Source: Tigriopus japonicus (lineage: Eukaryota > Arthropoda > Copepoda > Harpacticoida > Harpacticidae). From it: a DNA stretch of 64,000 bases. The stretch covers positions 672,139 through 736,138 of the forward strand of contig CM021313.1 in NCBI GenBank assembly GCA_010645155.1. Direction: 5' to 3'. The notes beneath the pieces were generated by a model that was not told where the DNA came from, ran no database searches, and was given only the letters and a program-made list of their open reading frames with translations. Position numbers and translations under genes: made by a program. Below, piece by piece: positions 41,089-52,863 of the stretch (its first letter is position 1; every line of letters begins with the position of its first letter).

Positions 41089-43242
41089 ATGGAGGAGGAT
41101 CCGCGATTCGCCAAGTTCCAAACCGACCCCAAATTCCGGGGTTTGGCCAAGAAGAATCGTCGCGTGAAAATCGACAACCGATTCCAGTCGCTCTTCAAAG
41201 ATCCGAGGTTCCTCAATAAAGTCAACATCGACAAACGCGGTCGACCCGAGTCCACTTTCAACGCCAAAGAAAACTACAAACGATATTACCAATTGGACCA
41301 GGATGATGACAATGATGATGAAGAAGACAACGAGAGCGACGAAGATAATGAAAAGACCTCGGCCAAGCCATCGACTTCGACCGCTTCCAAACTTCCCATG
41401 ACGGATATGAGCGTGGATTACGCGCGTGGTGAAGGGTTGGCTTCGGACTCGAGCTCGGAGGATGACGACGATGACTCGAGCGACGATGATGAGCGACGTC
41501 CAGGAGGCAGATCCGCCCAACAACCCGATGAGGAAGTCTTTGACAAGTGGGGCGAATTGGACCACGATGCCCAAAGAACCGAGACGATCAGCGCGCGTTT
41601 AGCCGTGTGCAACATGGATTGGGACCGCGTCGGGCCCGAAGACCTGTTTCTGGCCATGGCTTCGTTTTGCCCGCCCAATGGACGCGTTCAATCGGTTCGG
41701 ATCTACCTCTCGGATTTTGGCCGTCAACGCTTGGCCGATGAAGAGCGATTGGGACCCGAGGAATTACGATTGGCGCCCACGCAACCCGACGAATCGGACC
41801 ACAGCGATTTCGAAGACCAGAACGAAGATGAGGCGCGGTTGGACAGCATCGCTATGGAGCGTGTTCGTCGGTATCAGGTGAATCGACTCAAATATTACTA
41901 CGCCGTAGTCGAATTCGACTCGCCAACGTCGGCTAACCAAGTCTATGAAGAATGTGATGGCCACGAGTACGAACTCTCGGCCACCCGATTCGACCTTCGC
42001 TTTATCCCCGATGACATGGAGTTCGACCCCAGTCAAGCCCACTCCGAGTGTCTCTCCACACCCAATCCTGACACTTACAAGCCCAAGTTGTTCCAGACGA
42101 CCGCCTTAAAACAAGGCAAAGTCGACTTAACGTGGGACGAGACGGATCCGGATCGTTTGGCCGCCATGCAACGCGCCTTTACCATGAACAGTGACGACGA
42201 AGATAATGCCGATCTGAAGCATCTAGTGGGGGGTGCATCCAGCGATGAAGATGATGAAAACCGGACATGTTCGCGAGAAATCGGATCCGGGTCTGAAGAC
42301 GGTGAAGACCCGCAGGAAGCCATTGCCAAATACAAGGCCCTTTTGAGCGATATTAACCAGTCCAAAAATCAGAAACGCCAAGCTGACGCCGACATGGAAA
42401 TGACCTGGACCACGACGGACTCTAAAATCGACTCGCAAGAGGGGCAAGCCCAAGCCGAAATGACTCCATGGGAACAATACTTGCACAAGAGGAAAACGAA
42501 GAAACAAGCCAAACGTGAGAGGAGTAAGCAGAACAAAGATCAGAACAACTCAGATGACGACGGCGATGATGATGTGCCCAGTGACGTGGACCTAAATGAC
42601 CCGTTCTTTCGTCAAGAGTTGGCCGAAGGCAACGCCAGTGATTCGGAAACTGAACTGCCCATGTCGAAGACGAAGAAGAGCAAAAGGGCCCTGAAGAAGG
42701 ATAAAAAGGCTAAAGCAGCCAAAGCTGAAGCTGAGAAAGGGCCCGATCACGAGGCTCAGGCTGATCTTGGCTTGCTGGTCATGGACTCTGATGGCGAGAA
42801 AGGCCACTTTGATTACAAGGACATTGTCGAAAAGGAAAAGGGTAAGAAGACTAGGAAGGGCCGGAAGCGCAAGAATGTCGAAGAGAAGGTTGTGGCTGAA
42901 ACAGATACATTCCAAATGGACTTGCAAGATGACCGGTTTGCCGCCGTGTTCCACAATGCCGATTTCAATGTGGACCCGAGTCATCCGAGCTTTAAGAAAA
43001 CTAAGTCCATGCAACAAGTCATCGATGAGAAGCAAAGACGAATTCTCCAATCGGATCGTGTACCAAAATCCTCCAAGTCCCCCACATCTAGGGGCCAACA
43101 ATCTACGAACACCAGTACAGCCTCAAAATCTCGCCAAAATGATCATCTGGACGTTCTGGTGAAGGCCATCAAGGCTAAAACACACGGGGCCAAGACCACG
43201 ACGAGTAAAAAGGGCGCCAAGAAAAGGAAGACGACCTCGTAA
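41089..43242 (+). CDS. ESF1: ESF1 nucleolar rRNA-processing protein
   Basis: Nucleolar factor of the small-subunit processome, needed for 18S rRNA maturation. Single exon, 717 aa. The N-terminus DPRFAKFQTDPKFRGLAKKN and the RFQSLFKDPRF-type motif are characteristic. Highly acidic Asp/Glu-Ser stretches surround the central region TISARLAVCNMDWDRVGPED, which begins the RRM-like core; YYYAVVEFDSPTSANQVYEE and YELSATRFDLRFIPDDMEF follow. The Lys-rich C-terminal part ends with the NUC153-type motif DDRFAAVFHNADFNVDPSHP. It shares a divergent promoter with DPH2 and ends 108 bp from the convergent NAA20-like gene. Confidence 0.92.
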   Translation: MEEDPRFAKFQTDPKFRGLAKKNRRVKIDNRFQSLFKDPRFLNKVNIDKRGRPESTFNAKENYKRYYQLDQDDDNDDEEDNESDEDNEKTSAKPSTSTASKLPMTDMSVDYARGEGLASDSSSEDDDDDSSDDDERRPGGRSAQQPDEEVFDKWGELDHDAQRTETISARLAVCNMDWDRVGPEDLFLAMASFCPPNGRVQSVRIYLSDFGRQRLADEERLGPEELRLAPTQPDESDHSDFEDQNEDEARLDSIAMERVRRYQVNRLKYYYAVVEFDSPTSANQVYEECDGHEYELSATRFDLRFIPDDMEFDPSQAHSECLSTPNPDTYKPKLFQTTALKQGKVDLTWDETDPDRLAAMQRAFTMNSDDEDNADLKHLVGGASSDEDDENRTCSREIGSGSEDGEDPQEAIAKYKALLSDINQSKNQKRQADADMEMTWTTTDSKIDSQEGQAQAEMTPWEQYLHKRKTKKQAKRERSKQNKDQNNSDDDGDDDVPSDVDLNDPFFRQELAEGNASDSETELPMSKTKKSKRALKKDKKAKAAKAEAEKGPDHEAQADLGLLVMDSDGEKGHFDYKDIVEKEKGKKTRKGRKRKNVEEKVVAETDTFQMDLQDDRFAAVFHNADFNVDPSHPSFKKTKSMQQVIDEKQRRILQSDRVPKSSKSPTSRGQQSTNTSTASKSRQNDHLDVLVKAIKAKTHGAKTTTSKKGAKKRKTTS

Positions 43243-43350
43243 CAAAGTATGAGTTAGAAGTCAATGAGAATCGCGTTTTTTTATATAATCCAAAAAGCTG
43301 GATTGTACGTTTATTTTCGGACTGGTTATCAAAACCAGAGCAAGAGTCTC

Positions 43351-43905
43351 TCACATGTAGGTGATGGTTTTGCCTTTCTTCTTGTAGTACGAGCTAGGCA
43401 AGACGCTCTTCAATTGGGACAAGTACTTAGTAAATCGAATGTACTTCCCCTCGTACAACTCCTTGTTCTGTATGAATCCTTGTCCCGTCCACATGAAGGC
43501 CATGTGCGCGTCTCTTAAATCCAAGTAGAACTCCAAGATGAGATTTCGTTTTACCAGGGACATACAAGCCACCACGAAAAGCATGCAGTCTTCCGTATGC
43601 GTGAATCGATATCGGCCATAGTCTATGATCAAGCCCCACATTTGAGTCACGTTCTCATCGTCAAACACAGACGGTTGATCAATATCATCTTGGATCACGT
43701 GGGGCGGATCCTCTGGGGGCGGCACATAACCCAATAGCAAGGCAATTACGGTGCCATCCAAGGTGGTGGCCTTCAGGCTGAAATGGGGTCGTTTGGCCAT
43801 GGAGTCCAAGTAGAAACCAATTTCTCGATCTCGGAACGAACTACTAAGTATGGCAGCATTGGCTCTGAACAAGTCGATGGGGTTGAACGGGCAGATGGTG
43901 ACCAT
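43351..43905 (-). CDS. divergent NAA20-like GNAT protein
   Basis: Single exon, 184 aa, from the ATG at 43905 (the frame extends only to a TTG upstream). The first half follows NAA20, the catalytic subunit of the NatB N-terminal acetyltransferase: CPFNPIDLFRANAAILSSSF, IGFYLDSMAKRP and a GY-ending strand. The second half (MSLVKRNLILEFYLDLRDAH, FMWTGQGFIQNKELYEG) fits the end of a GNAT fold. The acetyl-CoA loop expected between them (R-R-x-G-x-A in NAA20) is replaced by RYRFTHTED. The assignment is by motif order and remains tentative. It may be a catalytically dead paralogue or an unrelated protein with chance similarity. Confidence 0.5.
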   Translation of the reverse strand: MVTICPFNPIDLFRANAAILSSSFRDREIGFYLDSMAKRPHFSLKATTLDGTVIALLLGYVPPPEDPPHVIQDDIDQPSVFDDENVTQMWGLIIDYGRYRFTHTEDCMLFVVACMSLVKRNLILEFYLDLRDAHMAFMWTGQGFIQNKELYEGKYIRFTKYLSQLKSVLPSSYYKKKGKTITYM

Positions 43906-44049
43906 GATGGTCAAGACTTTTTTAAAGACGTCAGGTTGGGAGAGAAGAGTGAAATCGGTCTGTTAGGTTCTCTCCGCAAGATTAATTAGTAGTCGTGAAA
44001 CACGAGCATAAGCATCGAGCACGATTAGCATACAATGTCCAGCGGGAAA

Positions 44050-45170
44050 TTAGAAATCAATAAGTTTGGGTTGGGGAATTCGAGGAGGAATAACGAGTTC
44101 AAGGTCGTCTTCGACTGGCTCGGAAGGCGTGTCCACGGTATCCGTCTGACTGAGTTTCAACGAGGCCTCTCGTGTGGAAAGATGATCCAGTTCTTGGACG
44201 AGTGTCTGACAAATGGCCCGGGAAGTTTGGACGGCCTTCAGATTATCACGAACCTCTTGACAGATCGCGGCCATCTCCCGCGAGTTGTCGTCTTGGAGAT
44301 GATGGATTATCTCGGCAAACGCAGACTGTCGGGACTCAATTTGAGCCTTGAGCTTAGAGAAATCCTCCGGGGATGCGCTTGACACGCCCTGAATCGCCAG
44401 ATACGTCTGAGCACGTTCCAAAGCTCGAGCCACGATGTGCATTTTCTTGGCCGTTTCCGGCAACACTTGTAGCAATCGGACACGGGTCTCATTCTCCACG
44501 GCTTTGGTCGAGGCAAACAAGGTTAGATATTGCAATCGATCCAACTCTATTTCCAGGCGCGTTTTTTCGGCCAAAGCCTCGCTCAAGGCCGTGCGCATTT
44601 GCACATGCTGAAACGCGTGGGTTAATGAAGGTCTAGAAAAATGAATCTTCTGATGAAAGAGGTCTCGGCCCTTCTTACCTCTTTGTCCCAGGCATGTCGG
44701 ATCTGTTGGGCGTTCTCGCGAGCGGCCCAAAGCATCCACTCGGATTGTAAATAATTCCCGTTCAAAGACAGCACGCCCAACGAATCTTCAATCGAGCTTC
44801 CCTCGCCCGCGCCATGATTTTGGTCGGGCGTGACTCGCGCAGCCGAACTCTTGGTGGCCGAGGCCGAGATGGTAATCGAGCCGTGAGAGGCGTGGGGTCG
44901 GCGAGACTTGGCGGGCCCGGCTAGCATCGGCGGTTTAGCGGTGGGTGGGTCCGCCGAACGAGGATTGACCGAGGGCGTGGCGGCCGGGGTGACGTTCCGC
45001 GACAATCCCGACAGTCTCGGTTGGGCGGAAAAGGAGGCTTTTGGCAGAATGGGGCGCCAAGAGACGGAGGACGACGAAGAAGAAGCAGAGGAGTCGGGCC
45101 CGGAGGAGGACACGGGATCCGTGTTCCGGCGGCCCAATTTGGGCGTCAACCGAGGCTTGGCAAACGACAT
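44050..45170 (-). CDS. coiled-coil protein, possibly HAUS augmin subunit 8
   Basis: Two exons (45170-44679 and 44607-44050) give 349 aa, with a GTAAGA donor and a GTTTCAG acceptor in phase 0. The N-terminal 110 residues are basic, Ser/Pro/Ala-rich and probably disordered (starting MSFAKPRLTPKLGRR). Then come NYLQSEWMLWAARENAQQIR and a long helical region with heptad character (LSEALAEKTRLEIELDRLQ, and LERAQTYLAI). This layout, a basic microtubule-binding tail followed by a coiled coil of this length, is that of HAUS8/Hice1, which recruits augmin to spindle microtubules. No decisive motif was identified, so the name is a guess. Confidence 0.6.
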
Positions 45171-46491
45171 CGAGAGAGACAGAGAGCGAGCGAGCGAGAG
45201 CGATGAGTCGGTTGAACAAGCGGAAAGAAGCTCGAGGGTCTGGGCGTTCTCCGTTATGCCGTTCTTCTTGTGTCTTCAAAAGCAGTCAATCACTCAATCC
45301 CGGGCCCAATCAAGAAAAATAAACAAAGAACTCCAGGGTGGCGAGAAATTTTGAAGAATTGGAAATTATGGAAGATGCTTTTAGGATCAATCTCTCGAAT
45401 ATCAAGGAGCTCTGAGGGCCGGTTTTCTCTAGTCAAAAATATATTATCCAAAATCATGTGCGAACTTTGTTGACAGGCGTCGAATATAAAAAGTCAGGTG
45501 TCCTAATTTTCGAAAAACTTTTTGGCTTCCATGTTTAGACCAGTGTTGCGGCTCAATGAGATGACACGAATTTTGAAATCATGCCGTAAAATAGAAAGGC
45601 CCAGGAAAAATCATCGAGCTTTGCCCGTCATTATCAAATTATATTGAATTTAACATTAAAATTGGGCCAGGATTTTTAAGAAGTACAAATAACCTCAAGA
45701 TAAAATTGAAAGCAATTATCTATATCATAATATTTAACGGTCTGGTTCAGGACTATTCAAATAGAATTGTCTAAAAAGTATGCGCATAAACTGCGTTAAA
45801 CTAGCCCAGATTTCTGATAGTGAAGAGAAGTAAGATGAAACCTAATTTTAAATGAAAACAAAAAACTAGAGGGCAATGGGTAAAATTCGGAAAGGAGAAC
45901 CATCATCATCAACGCTTGAAAAGGCATTCCGATTGGGATTAATTAGAGACGCTCCTAGGATTAATGAATCCATACTTTTTTCTGGATGTATTCTTGTAAT
46001 TCCTCAGACTAAGTTTTCCCGTGACGTTACCTTAGCCAAGAAGCACGGAAATCAGTGCTTCTTGCCTTAGCATAGGTTTAACCGCCATCTGCTTTCTTGT
46101 AGTAAAGCTTCTCTGTATGTACTAAACGTGTGGCAGCCCTGAACATTGCGGAGCTAACGAAAGCAATGAAATGAATGAATCCACATGAAAACATCACCCA
46201 ACATTCCTCTCGATGCGTGTCTCATTCGATCCTGAAATCAACCAAGGGGTCACGGGATCCGCTGGCACGAGCGAGAGATTAGAGCCGCGGTTAGTCAGTT
46301 GGGGTCCAACCGACCGCAACCCCGTCTGAATGGAATGGATGCGATACGATGAGACCCGAACAACGACGTCACAATCAGACTGAGCGGAGCTCGTTGGATC
46401 TCCTTCCTGAGCCTCAACTTCGTTTCAATCAACGCACTGATATTGCGACCGAACTGACACAAACACTCACATAAACGTACGCAGGTCTCTC
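45171..46491. other. intergenic region upstream of the ABCC10-like gene
   Basis: 1.3 kb with no supported gene. Promoters for the coiled-coil gene (-) and the ABC transporter (+) should lie at its ends. Confidence 0.45.
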
Positions 46492-49400
46492 ATGGCGGAC
46501 CTCGCTTTCAACCGCACCCGGTCTCCGCCTCTGGGTCTATGGAGTCGCCGCCTGGACTTCAATCAAAGCGCATTCTGCGGCCTTCAAAGTTGGCAGTTTT
46601 GGGACCCGGTTCATCAGAGTTTGGGCGCCTGTTTCACCCGCATCGTCTTTATCTGTCCCATGCATCTGCTCTTGGCCGTGTTCTCGACTTACTACGTCGG
46701 TTACCGGGTTCGGAATCTGGGTGGGCGGGCCTCGCGGTTGGCGCGGGTGTGTCTTTGGGCTCGCGTGCTGGCCGCTCTGGCCTTGATGCTCACGCCTTTT
46801 ATCGGTTATGTCCTACTGTGGGGTTTGGATGGCGATCCCTTGGCCCAAACGGGCTGGTCTCAGGTCATCCAGACCTGTCTCAAAACCGGGGCTTGGCTGG
46901 CCAATCTCTTGTACACGTTGGCCCTCTTCAACCGCATTAGTTGGTCCGTCCGTGGCCATCGCAGCCTTCTGTTGATCTTTTCGTTGTGCGCCATGGTCGA
47001 CTTGATCCAATATCATAGTATTTTCGCGGAATACCCGCCGGGTAAAAGCCGTCAATCTGATGTCATCTTCGGTGCCGCTCTGATTGAACTTCTGGGACTG
47101 ATCGTGTACTTTGCCTCTTTGCTCCCGGGACCTTGGACTGACGATCCCAGTCAACCCGTGTTGTTGCCGGCGGATGAGCTCGAAGATCCGCAGTATCGAC
47201 ACGTACGCCACGCCGAGTATTTGGGCGTGGCTAAAGAGCACACCCATTGGTTATCCCGAGTGTCTCTGCAATGGGTTCAACCGCTGATTCGAAAAGGTAA
47301 ATGCGGTCAACTGCGCACGGCCGAAGACGTGTTCAATGTGCCGATTGACATGTCCACGCCCGTGAGTAGCCAACGATTTCAAATGACCCTCAACGAACTC
47401 ATGTCACCGCAAGGAGAAGTGAGTTTGTTTCGGGCGCTGTTTAAATCGTTTGCCCTCCGGTTTTTCTCCATCGGTATCTTAAAGTTTGTGGCTGATTGTG
47501 CGGGCTTTGCTAGTCCGATTCTGCTCAACCGCTTGGTCTCGTTTATGGAAGACGCCGATGAAGACATTCGATGGGGTTATCTGTACGCGGGTGGACTGAC
47601 CGTGTCCACTTTTGTGGTCGCCATGTGTAATACCCACTTCAACATGTTCATGAGTGAGCTGGGTCTCAAAATTCGGGCCTCCATCATCACGGCCGTTTAT
47701 CAACACACCTTGAACGTAACCTCAGCCAATCTGAGTCGATTTAGTATCGGCGAGGTGATCAACTTCATGAGCACGGACACGGATCGCATCGTGAATTTTT
47801 CGCCCAGTCTGCATGCGGCCTGGAGTTTGCCATTTCAATTCACCATTACGATGGTGTTGCTGTATCAGCAAGTTGGATTGGCATCCTTGGCTGGCGTAGG
47901 TTTCACGGTGCTCATGATCCCTTTGAATAAAGTAATTGCGGACACCATCGGTCGACTCAGCACCAAGATGATGATGGCCAAAGATCAGCGAGTCAAAACC
48001 ATGTCGGAAGTGCTCTATGGCATTCGTGTAATCAAGTTCTTCGCATGGGAAGGCTTTTTCACCCATCGAGTTAACGGTCACCGTAAAGAAGAACTGAAAC
48101 ATTTGAAAGGACGAAAGTATCTGGACGCCGTGTGTGTCTATTTATGGGCCACCACGCCTGTCATTATCTCGGTGTTGACTTTTACCACCTACGTGCTTAT
48201 GGGCAACACATTGACCGCGGCCAAGGTATTCACTTCGGTGGCCTTATTCGCCATGCTCACCGGGCCTTTGAATGCCTTTCCATGGGTCCTCAATGGCGTT
48301 GTTGAAGCCACTGTCTCAATCAAGCGAATCACGGCCTATTTAGGTCTCCAGGAAATCAATCGGAGTAGCTACTTTTCCGAAGCCTCCGACATAGTGGAGG
48401 AGGAATTAGTGCCCGACATGGACATTGTCATGAGTAGAGCCAGTTTTGACCTTTCTGCTACCTCCAACGCTGAATTCAACTTCAAATTACAGGGCCTCGA
48501 TCTGCGAGTCGAGAAAGGAGAATTTGTGGGGATCGTGGGTAGAGTGGGTAGTGGAAAGAGCTCCCTTCTGACTGCGTTGCTCGGTGAATTGTCTAGAAGT
48601 CGAGGTAGCATATACGTCAGAGATCCCCGTGAAGGTGTAGCTTATGTCCAACAAGAGCCGTGGCTCCAACAAGGCACCGTTCGCGAGAATATCCTTTTTG
48701 GCAAACCATACGAGCTGGAATGGTACCAAAAGGTGGTGGATGCCTGCGCCTTGAAGGAAGACTTCAAGCAACTGGCCTCAGGTGATGACACGAATGTGGG
48801 CGAGGCTGGGGTGATGCTCAGTGGAGGCCAAAAGGCCCGAGTGGCTCTGGCCCGAGCAGTCTACCAAAATAAGGAGATCTACGTGGTGGACGACATTTTT
48901 TCGGCCGTGGACGTGCCAGTGGGAAGTCACATCTATCGGAACTGTCTCATGGGTTTGTTGAAAAATAAGACGCGAATCTTGTGCACGCATCATCCCCGAT
49001 TTTTGGCCGGCGCTTCCAAAGCGATTTTGATGGAGAATGGAGAAATCGTCGATGAAGGATCACCGAAAGATATTTTGACTAAGGTGGATTTTGAACGAGA
49101 TGCGGTTGAGAAACGGGATCGGAAAAACACAGAAAAAGACGAAGATCCGAAAGAAGGTTGTCAACTAGAGTTGGACTTAATCGACGACGAGACACAGAGC
49201 GCTGGCCATGTGAAACTGACAATTTACAAGAACTACTGGAGGGCTGTGGGCAACTTTCTCTCGCTTGCGATTATCCTTGCAATGGCCTTAATGCAAGCTT
49301 CCAAGAACTCCACCGACATTTGGCTAGCTCAATGGGTCTCCGAAGACTCGAACCAAAACGAATCCCATTCGCCGATCTTATCTGGCATGGCATGGCTTTC

Positions 49401-51071
49401 ACCCCTTCTTGAAGGTGCCTCTGACGAGAGGTATCACTTGGTTGTGTACGGTTCGATTGCCGTGTTCAACACCTTCATGAGCTTGGCTCGAGCATTCCTC
49501 TTTGCCTTTGGGGGCATTTGTGCCGCCAAGGCCATACATGAGAAACTCCTCAATGTCATTATGCGGGCTCGCACGCAATTCTTTGATGGAACACCCGCGG
49601 GTCGAATCCTGAACCGATTCTCTTCGGATATGTACACAGTCGACGACAGCCTCCCGTTCATCTTGAACATCTTCTTAGACCAAGTTTTCGGTGTGTTTGG
49701 ACCCATCATTGTGTGTGCCTATTCTGTCCCCTGGATCATGTTGATCCTCGTCCCTTTGGCCTTCCTCTATTACGACATTCAGAAGAATTATCGACCCGCT
49801 TCGCGCGATCTCAAACGAATGGGCTCCGTATCATTGTCCCCAATCTACGCCCACTTTTCCGAAACGCTGAGTGGCCTGCCCACCATTCGAGCCATGAAAG
49901 CTGTCAAACGATTCAATTCGGAGAATGAGGATAGACTCGAGGCCAATCAGAAAGCCCAATACGCGGGCATTGCGGCTGCTCAATGGTTAGAATTACGCTT
50001 GCAATTGATCGGTTGTGCAGTCGTCACCGGCATTGCGTTGATCGCCGTGGTCGAACATCATACCGATAGCGTAAATCCGGGCTATGTGGGCCTAGCTATA
50101 AGCTATGCGCTGGGAATCACGGGAAAACTCTCGGATTTGGTGAAGAGCTTCACGGAGACGGAGAAACAACTCGTGGCTGTTGAGAGGTGTTACCAATATA
50201 TTGACGAGGTCGAGCCTGAACCCAGCGAAGGCCAAAGTTCTTGTCCAGCCCATTGGCCTGACCAAGGGGTGCTCGAATTCCGCAATGTGTCCATGCGATA
50301 TCGAGACAACCTGCCTTGGGCTCTCCAAGGGCTCAATCTCAAGACTCAGCCCCATGAAAAAGTGGGTATCGTTGGTCGAACAGGTTCAGGGAAGAGCTCC
50401 ATATTCCAAAGCCTCTTTCGAATGGTGAACATTGCCCAAGGCGAGATCTTCTTGGATAATGTGAACATCCACCACCTGAACTTGTCTGACGTTCGCCGCA
50501 ATCTGGCCATCATTCCGCAAGAGCCTTTTCTCTTCAGTGGCACAGTGCGTGAGAATCTGGATCCTCTGGGTATGAACTGCGATTCAGAGTTGTTGTCCAG
50601 TTTGGAGAAGTCGCATTTGGCACAAGCGGTGAGTCGGTTGGGCGGACTTGAAGGGAAAGTCGACGAGCGTGGACGGTCCCTCTCCATGGGTCAACGGCAA
50701 TTATTCTGCTTGGCTCGAGCCATCCTCTCGCCTTCTAAGGTAGATTTATTGTGCATTTTATTTCGTTAACTCGAACTGTTGAAAGGTATATATGATTCAC
50801 AAGTAAGGTGCCCTTTCCTCTTTTCCAGCTGGTTTGCGTGGATGAGGCTACGGCTAATGTGGATCTAGAGACGGACACTTTAGTTCAGGAAGTATTGCGA
50901 AGCGCACTCAAAGACCGAACTGTGATATCTATCGCTCACCGCATCGATTCGGTTTTGGGAACGGATCGAGTCATTGTTATGGCTGCGGGCCAAGCTCTAG
51001 AAAGTGGATCTCCACAAACGTTGTTACAAGACAAAAGTTCGGCTTTCGCTCGACACGTTTCGCAGAACTAA
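46492..51071 (+). CDS. ABC transporter of the ABCC10/MRP7 type
   Basis: Full-length ABCC exporter of 1496 aa, the same length class as human ABCC10. Two exons, 46492-50739 and 50829-51071, are joined in phase 0 just before the last Walker B. The N-terminal membrane domain (TMD0) begins near CFTRIVFICPMHLLLAV, as in ABCC10. NBD1 has Walker A GRVGSGKSS (about residues 683-691), signature LSGGQKARVALARA and Walker B VVDDIFSAVD, where Asp replaces the catalytic Glu, as usual in ABCC NBD1. NBD2 has GRTGSGKSS (about 1295), LSMGQRQLFCLARA and LVCVDEATANVD with Glu retained. Such proteins move lipophilic anions and conjugates across the plasma membrane. Almost all of a gene this size sits in one exon, which is unusual. 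Confidence 0.92.
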
Positions 51072-52065
51072 CCAAATCTATCCGACTGGGCTGACAAGCG
51101 TTCAACAATGCAATCTGAAACCAAATATAATTAAGTTTACAATCACACACTTCTTCAATGACACTTTGCTTCTTCCTGAGAACCTACAATCTCTTGAAAA
51201 ACGATTATCTCCTCCCGCTCATTTGAAAATTTAAATTGGTATTTGTCTTGATTTGAACATTTTGACGTGTCTGTGAAGGTAAACCAGTCCGAGATAGAAG
51301 GTACAAGAAGGGAATTCTCACGAATTCAGTTGTATGACATAGATACCCTTAACCTCTGACCAACACATCTAACCAAGGTACGGGTATCGGCCCAACATTC
51401 TGTTTTGTCCTGGAACTAATTTCATTAGTATTAGCTGTGTAATGTGGATCCAAAGTCAGCATAATCCTTATGACAGAAGTCTTGGATCGAGATCATCCAT
51501 CACCCACGTACGGAGTCAAAATAAATTTCACAACGAGTCAATTCGGGAGAGAGAATTGCAAATTTCATTTTGAATTATTCATGAAAAAAAATCATTGTTA
51601 ATTTTTGAATTAGAAGGAATTGGCCAAAAATGTAGTAAACAAGATTTCGAAGGGACAAACGAGGACTTTTCTTTCAATTTGAGCGGCAAGTCGAAATGAA
51701 AGTGTCACTTTCATTTGAAATAGAAATCATTATGTCAGGAAAAGTTTCGAATAAGTTTCTTTCGCCGTTAGAAGGAAGCCTTTTCCATCAAGAAATGTCT
51801 TAGAAGTTAATAAAAAAACAGGCGAACAGGTTATCCAACCTATCGCTCTAATCCAAATTAGTAGTTTCTTCGACTGTCGGTCTTAATCAGTATGACGAGG
51901 TTTGACTCATCTCCTTTCATTGGTTGCGTGTAATTTTTTTTCTCATTCATCAACACGGCCACATTGACTGAGTTGTTAGTTTCGTTCTCTTCTCTCACTC
52001 TTAGTTGGCGTGGTGAAGGTGACCCGTGATCCGTCCGTTGCCCGCCCTCCATCAGTTCCCCCGTG
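51072..52065. other. intergenic region between ABCC10-like and uL24m genes
   Basis: About 1 kb of AT-rich sequence with no gene. It should contain the transporter's 3' end and the uL24m promoter. Confidence 0.45.
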
Positions 52066-52863
52066 ATGCGTCTCCTTCCGATGCGTTGGGCCCGTCGGGG
52101 TGCCGGGGACGGCCTTGACTCGGGGTTCATGACCTGGAGCAAGATGTACGCCAATCTACCCGAACGCTATCTCATGCGCAAGGCTTACAAGCTCAAGTAC
52201 AAGCCGCCCGTAACCCATCCGGCCTTTAAGCAGGCCATTGAGACCTCGCAAGTCCCCGAATTCACCATGGATCGCCCGTGGTCGGCCGCCTATTGGGAGC
52301 AGAACCAACCCCACGCCCAAGTTCAGCCCAACTATGTGGAGGCCATTCTGGACGAGGACTGGATGTGGTTCAAGGGCGATCGGGTCCAATTACTCACCGG
52401 TCCCGACAAGGGCAAGCAGGGGTACATCAACTACGTGGTCCAAGAGAAGAACTGGGTGTGCGTGGAAGGACTCAATTGCAAGTACGAAATGATGGGCGAG
52501 AGCCGGGATTTTCCGGGCATGATGATCATGCGTGAAAAGCCGCTCGTGGTCACCACTGACATCCAATTGGTCGACCCCTCGGATGAGTTGCCGGCCGAGG
52601 TTGAATGGCGATTTAGCGAAGAAGGTGAGCGGGTGCGCACTTCGACTCGCACCGGACATATCTTGCCCATCCCCACGGCCGCTTTCGAGACCCAGGATTA
52701 TAAATCGCCCATGGGATATCGGGAAAACGAACGAACCGACACGCCAGCCAAGATAGTGCAAGACATTACGTATGAGCCCAAATTGTGTACGTTCGAGATG
52801 GATATCATGGAATCACAGGGCATTGTCGAAACGCGAACCCCGCCCCGAACATACTGGTATTAG
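52066..52863 (+). CDS. mRpL24: mitochondrial ribosomal protein uL24m
   Basis: Large-subunit protein of the mitochondrial ribosome. Single exon, 265 aa, from the ATG at 52066 (GTG at 52063 is in frame but unlikely). A short Arg-rich presequence precedes PERYLMRKAYKLKYKPPV. The KOW-type core WFKGDRVQLLTGPDKGKQGY is followed by INYVVQEKNWVCVEGLNCKY. It ends with the metazoan-specific tail (PPRTYWY). Confidence 0.93.
   Translation: MRLLPMRWARRGAGDGLDSGFMTWSKMYANLPERYLMRKAYKLKYKPPVTHPAFKQAIETSQVPEFTMDRPWSAAYWEQNQPHAQVQPNYVEAILDEDWMWFKGDRVQLLTGPDKGKQGYINYVVQEKNWVCVEGLNCKYEMMGESRDFPGMMIMREKPLVVTTDIQLVDPSDELPAEVEWRFSEEGERVRTSTRTGHILPIPTAAFETQDYKSPMGYRENERTDTPAKIVQDITYEPKLCTFEMDIMESQGIVETRTPPRTYWY

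Noticed and set aside
42592..43101. 169-codon minus-strand frame opposite ESF1
   Set aside because: Shadow of the ESF1 frame; no domain and no independent support.
45876..46070. 64-codon frame upstream of the transporter
   Set aside because: No domain, AT-rich composition and no supporting splice or start context.
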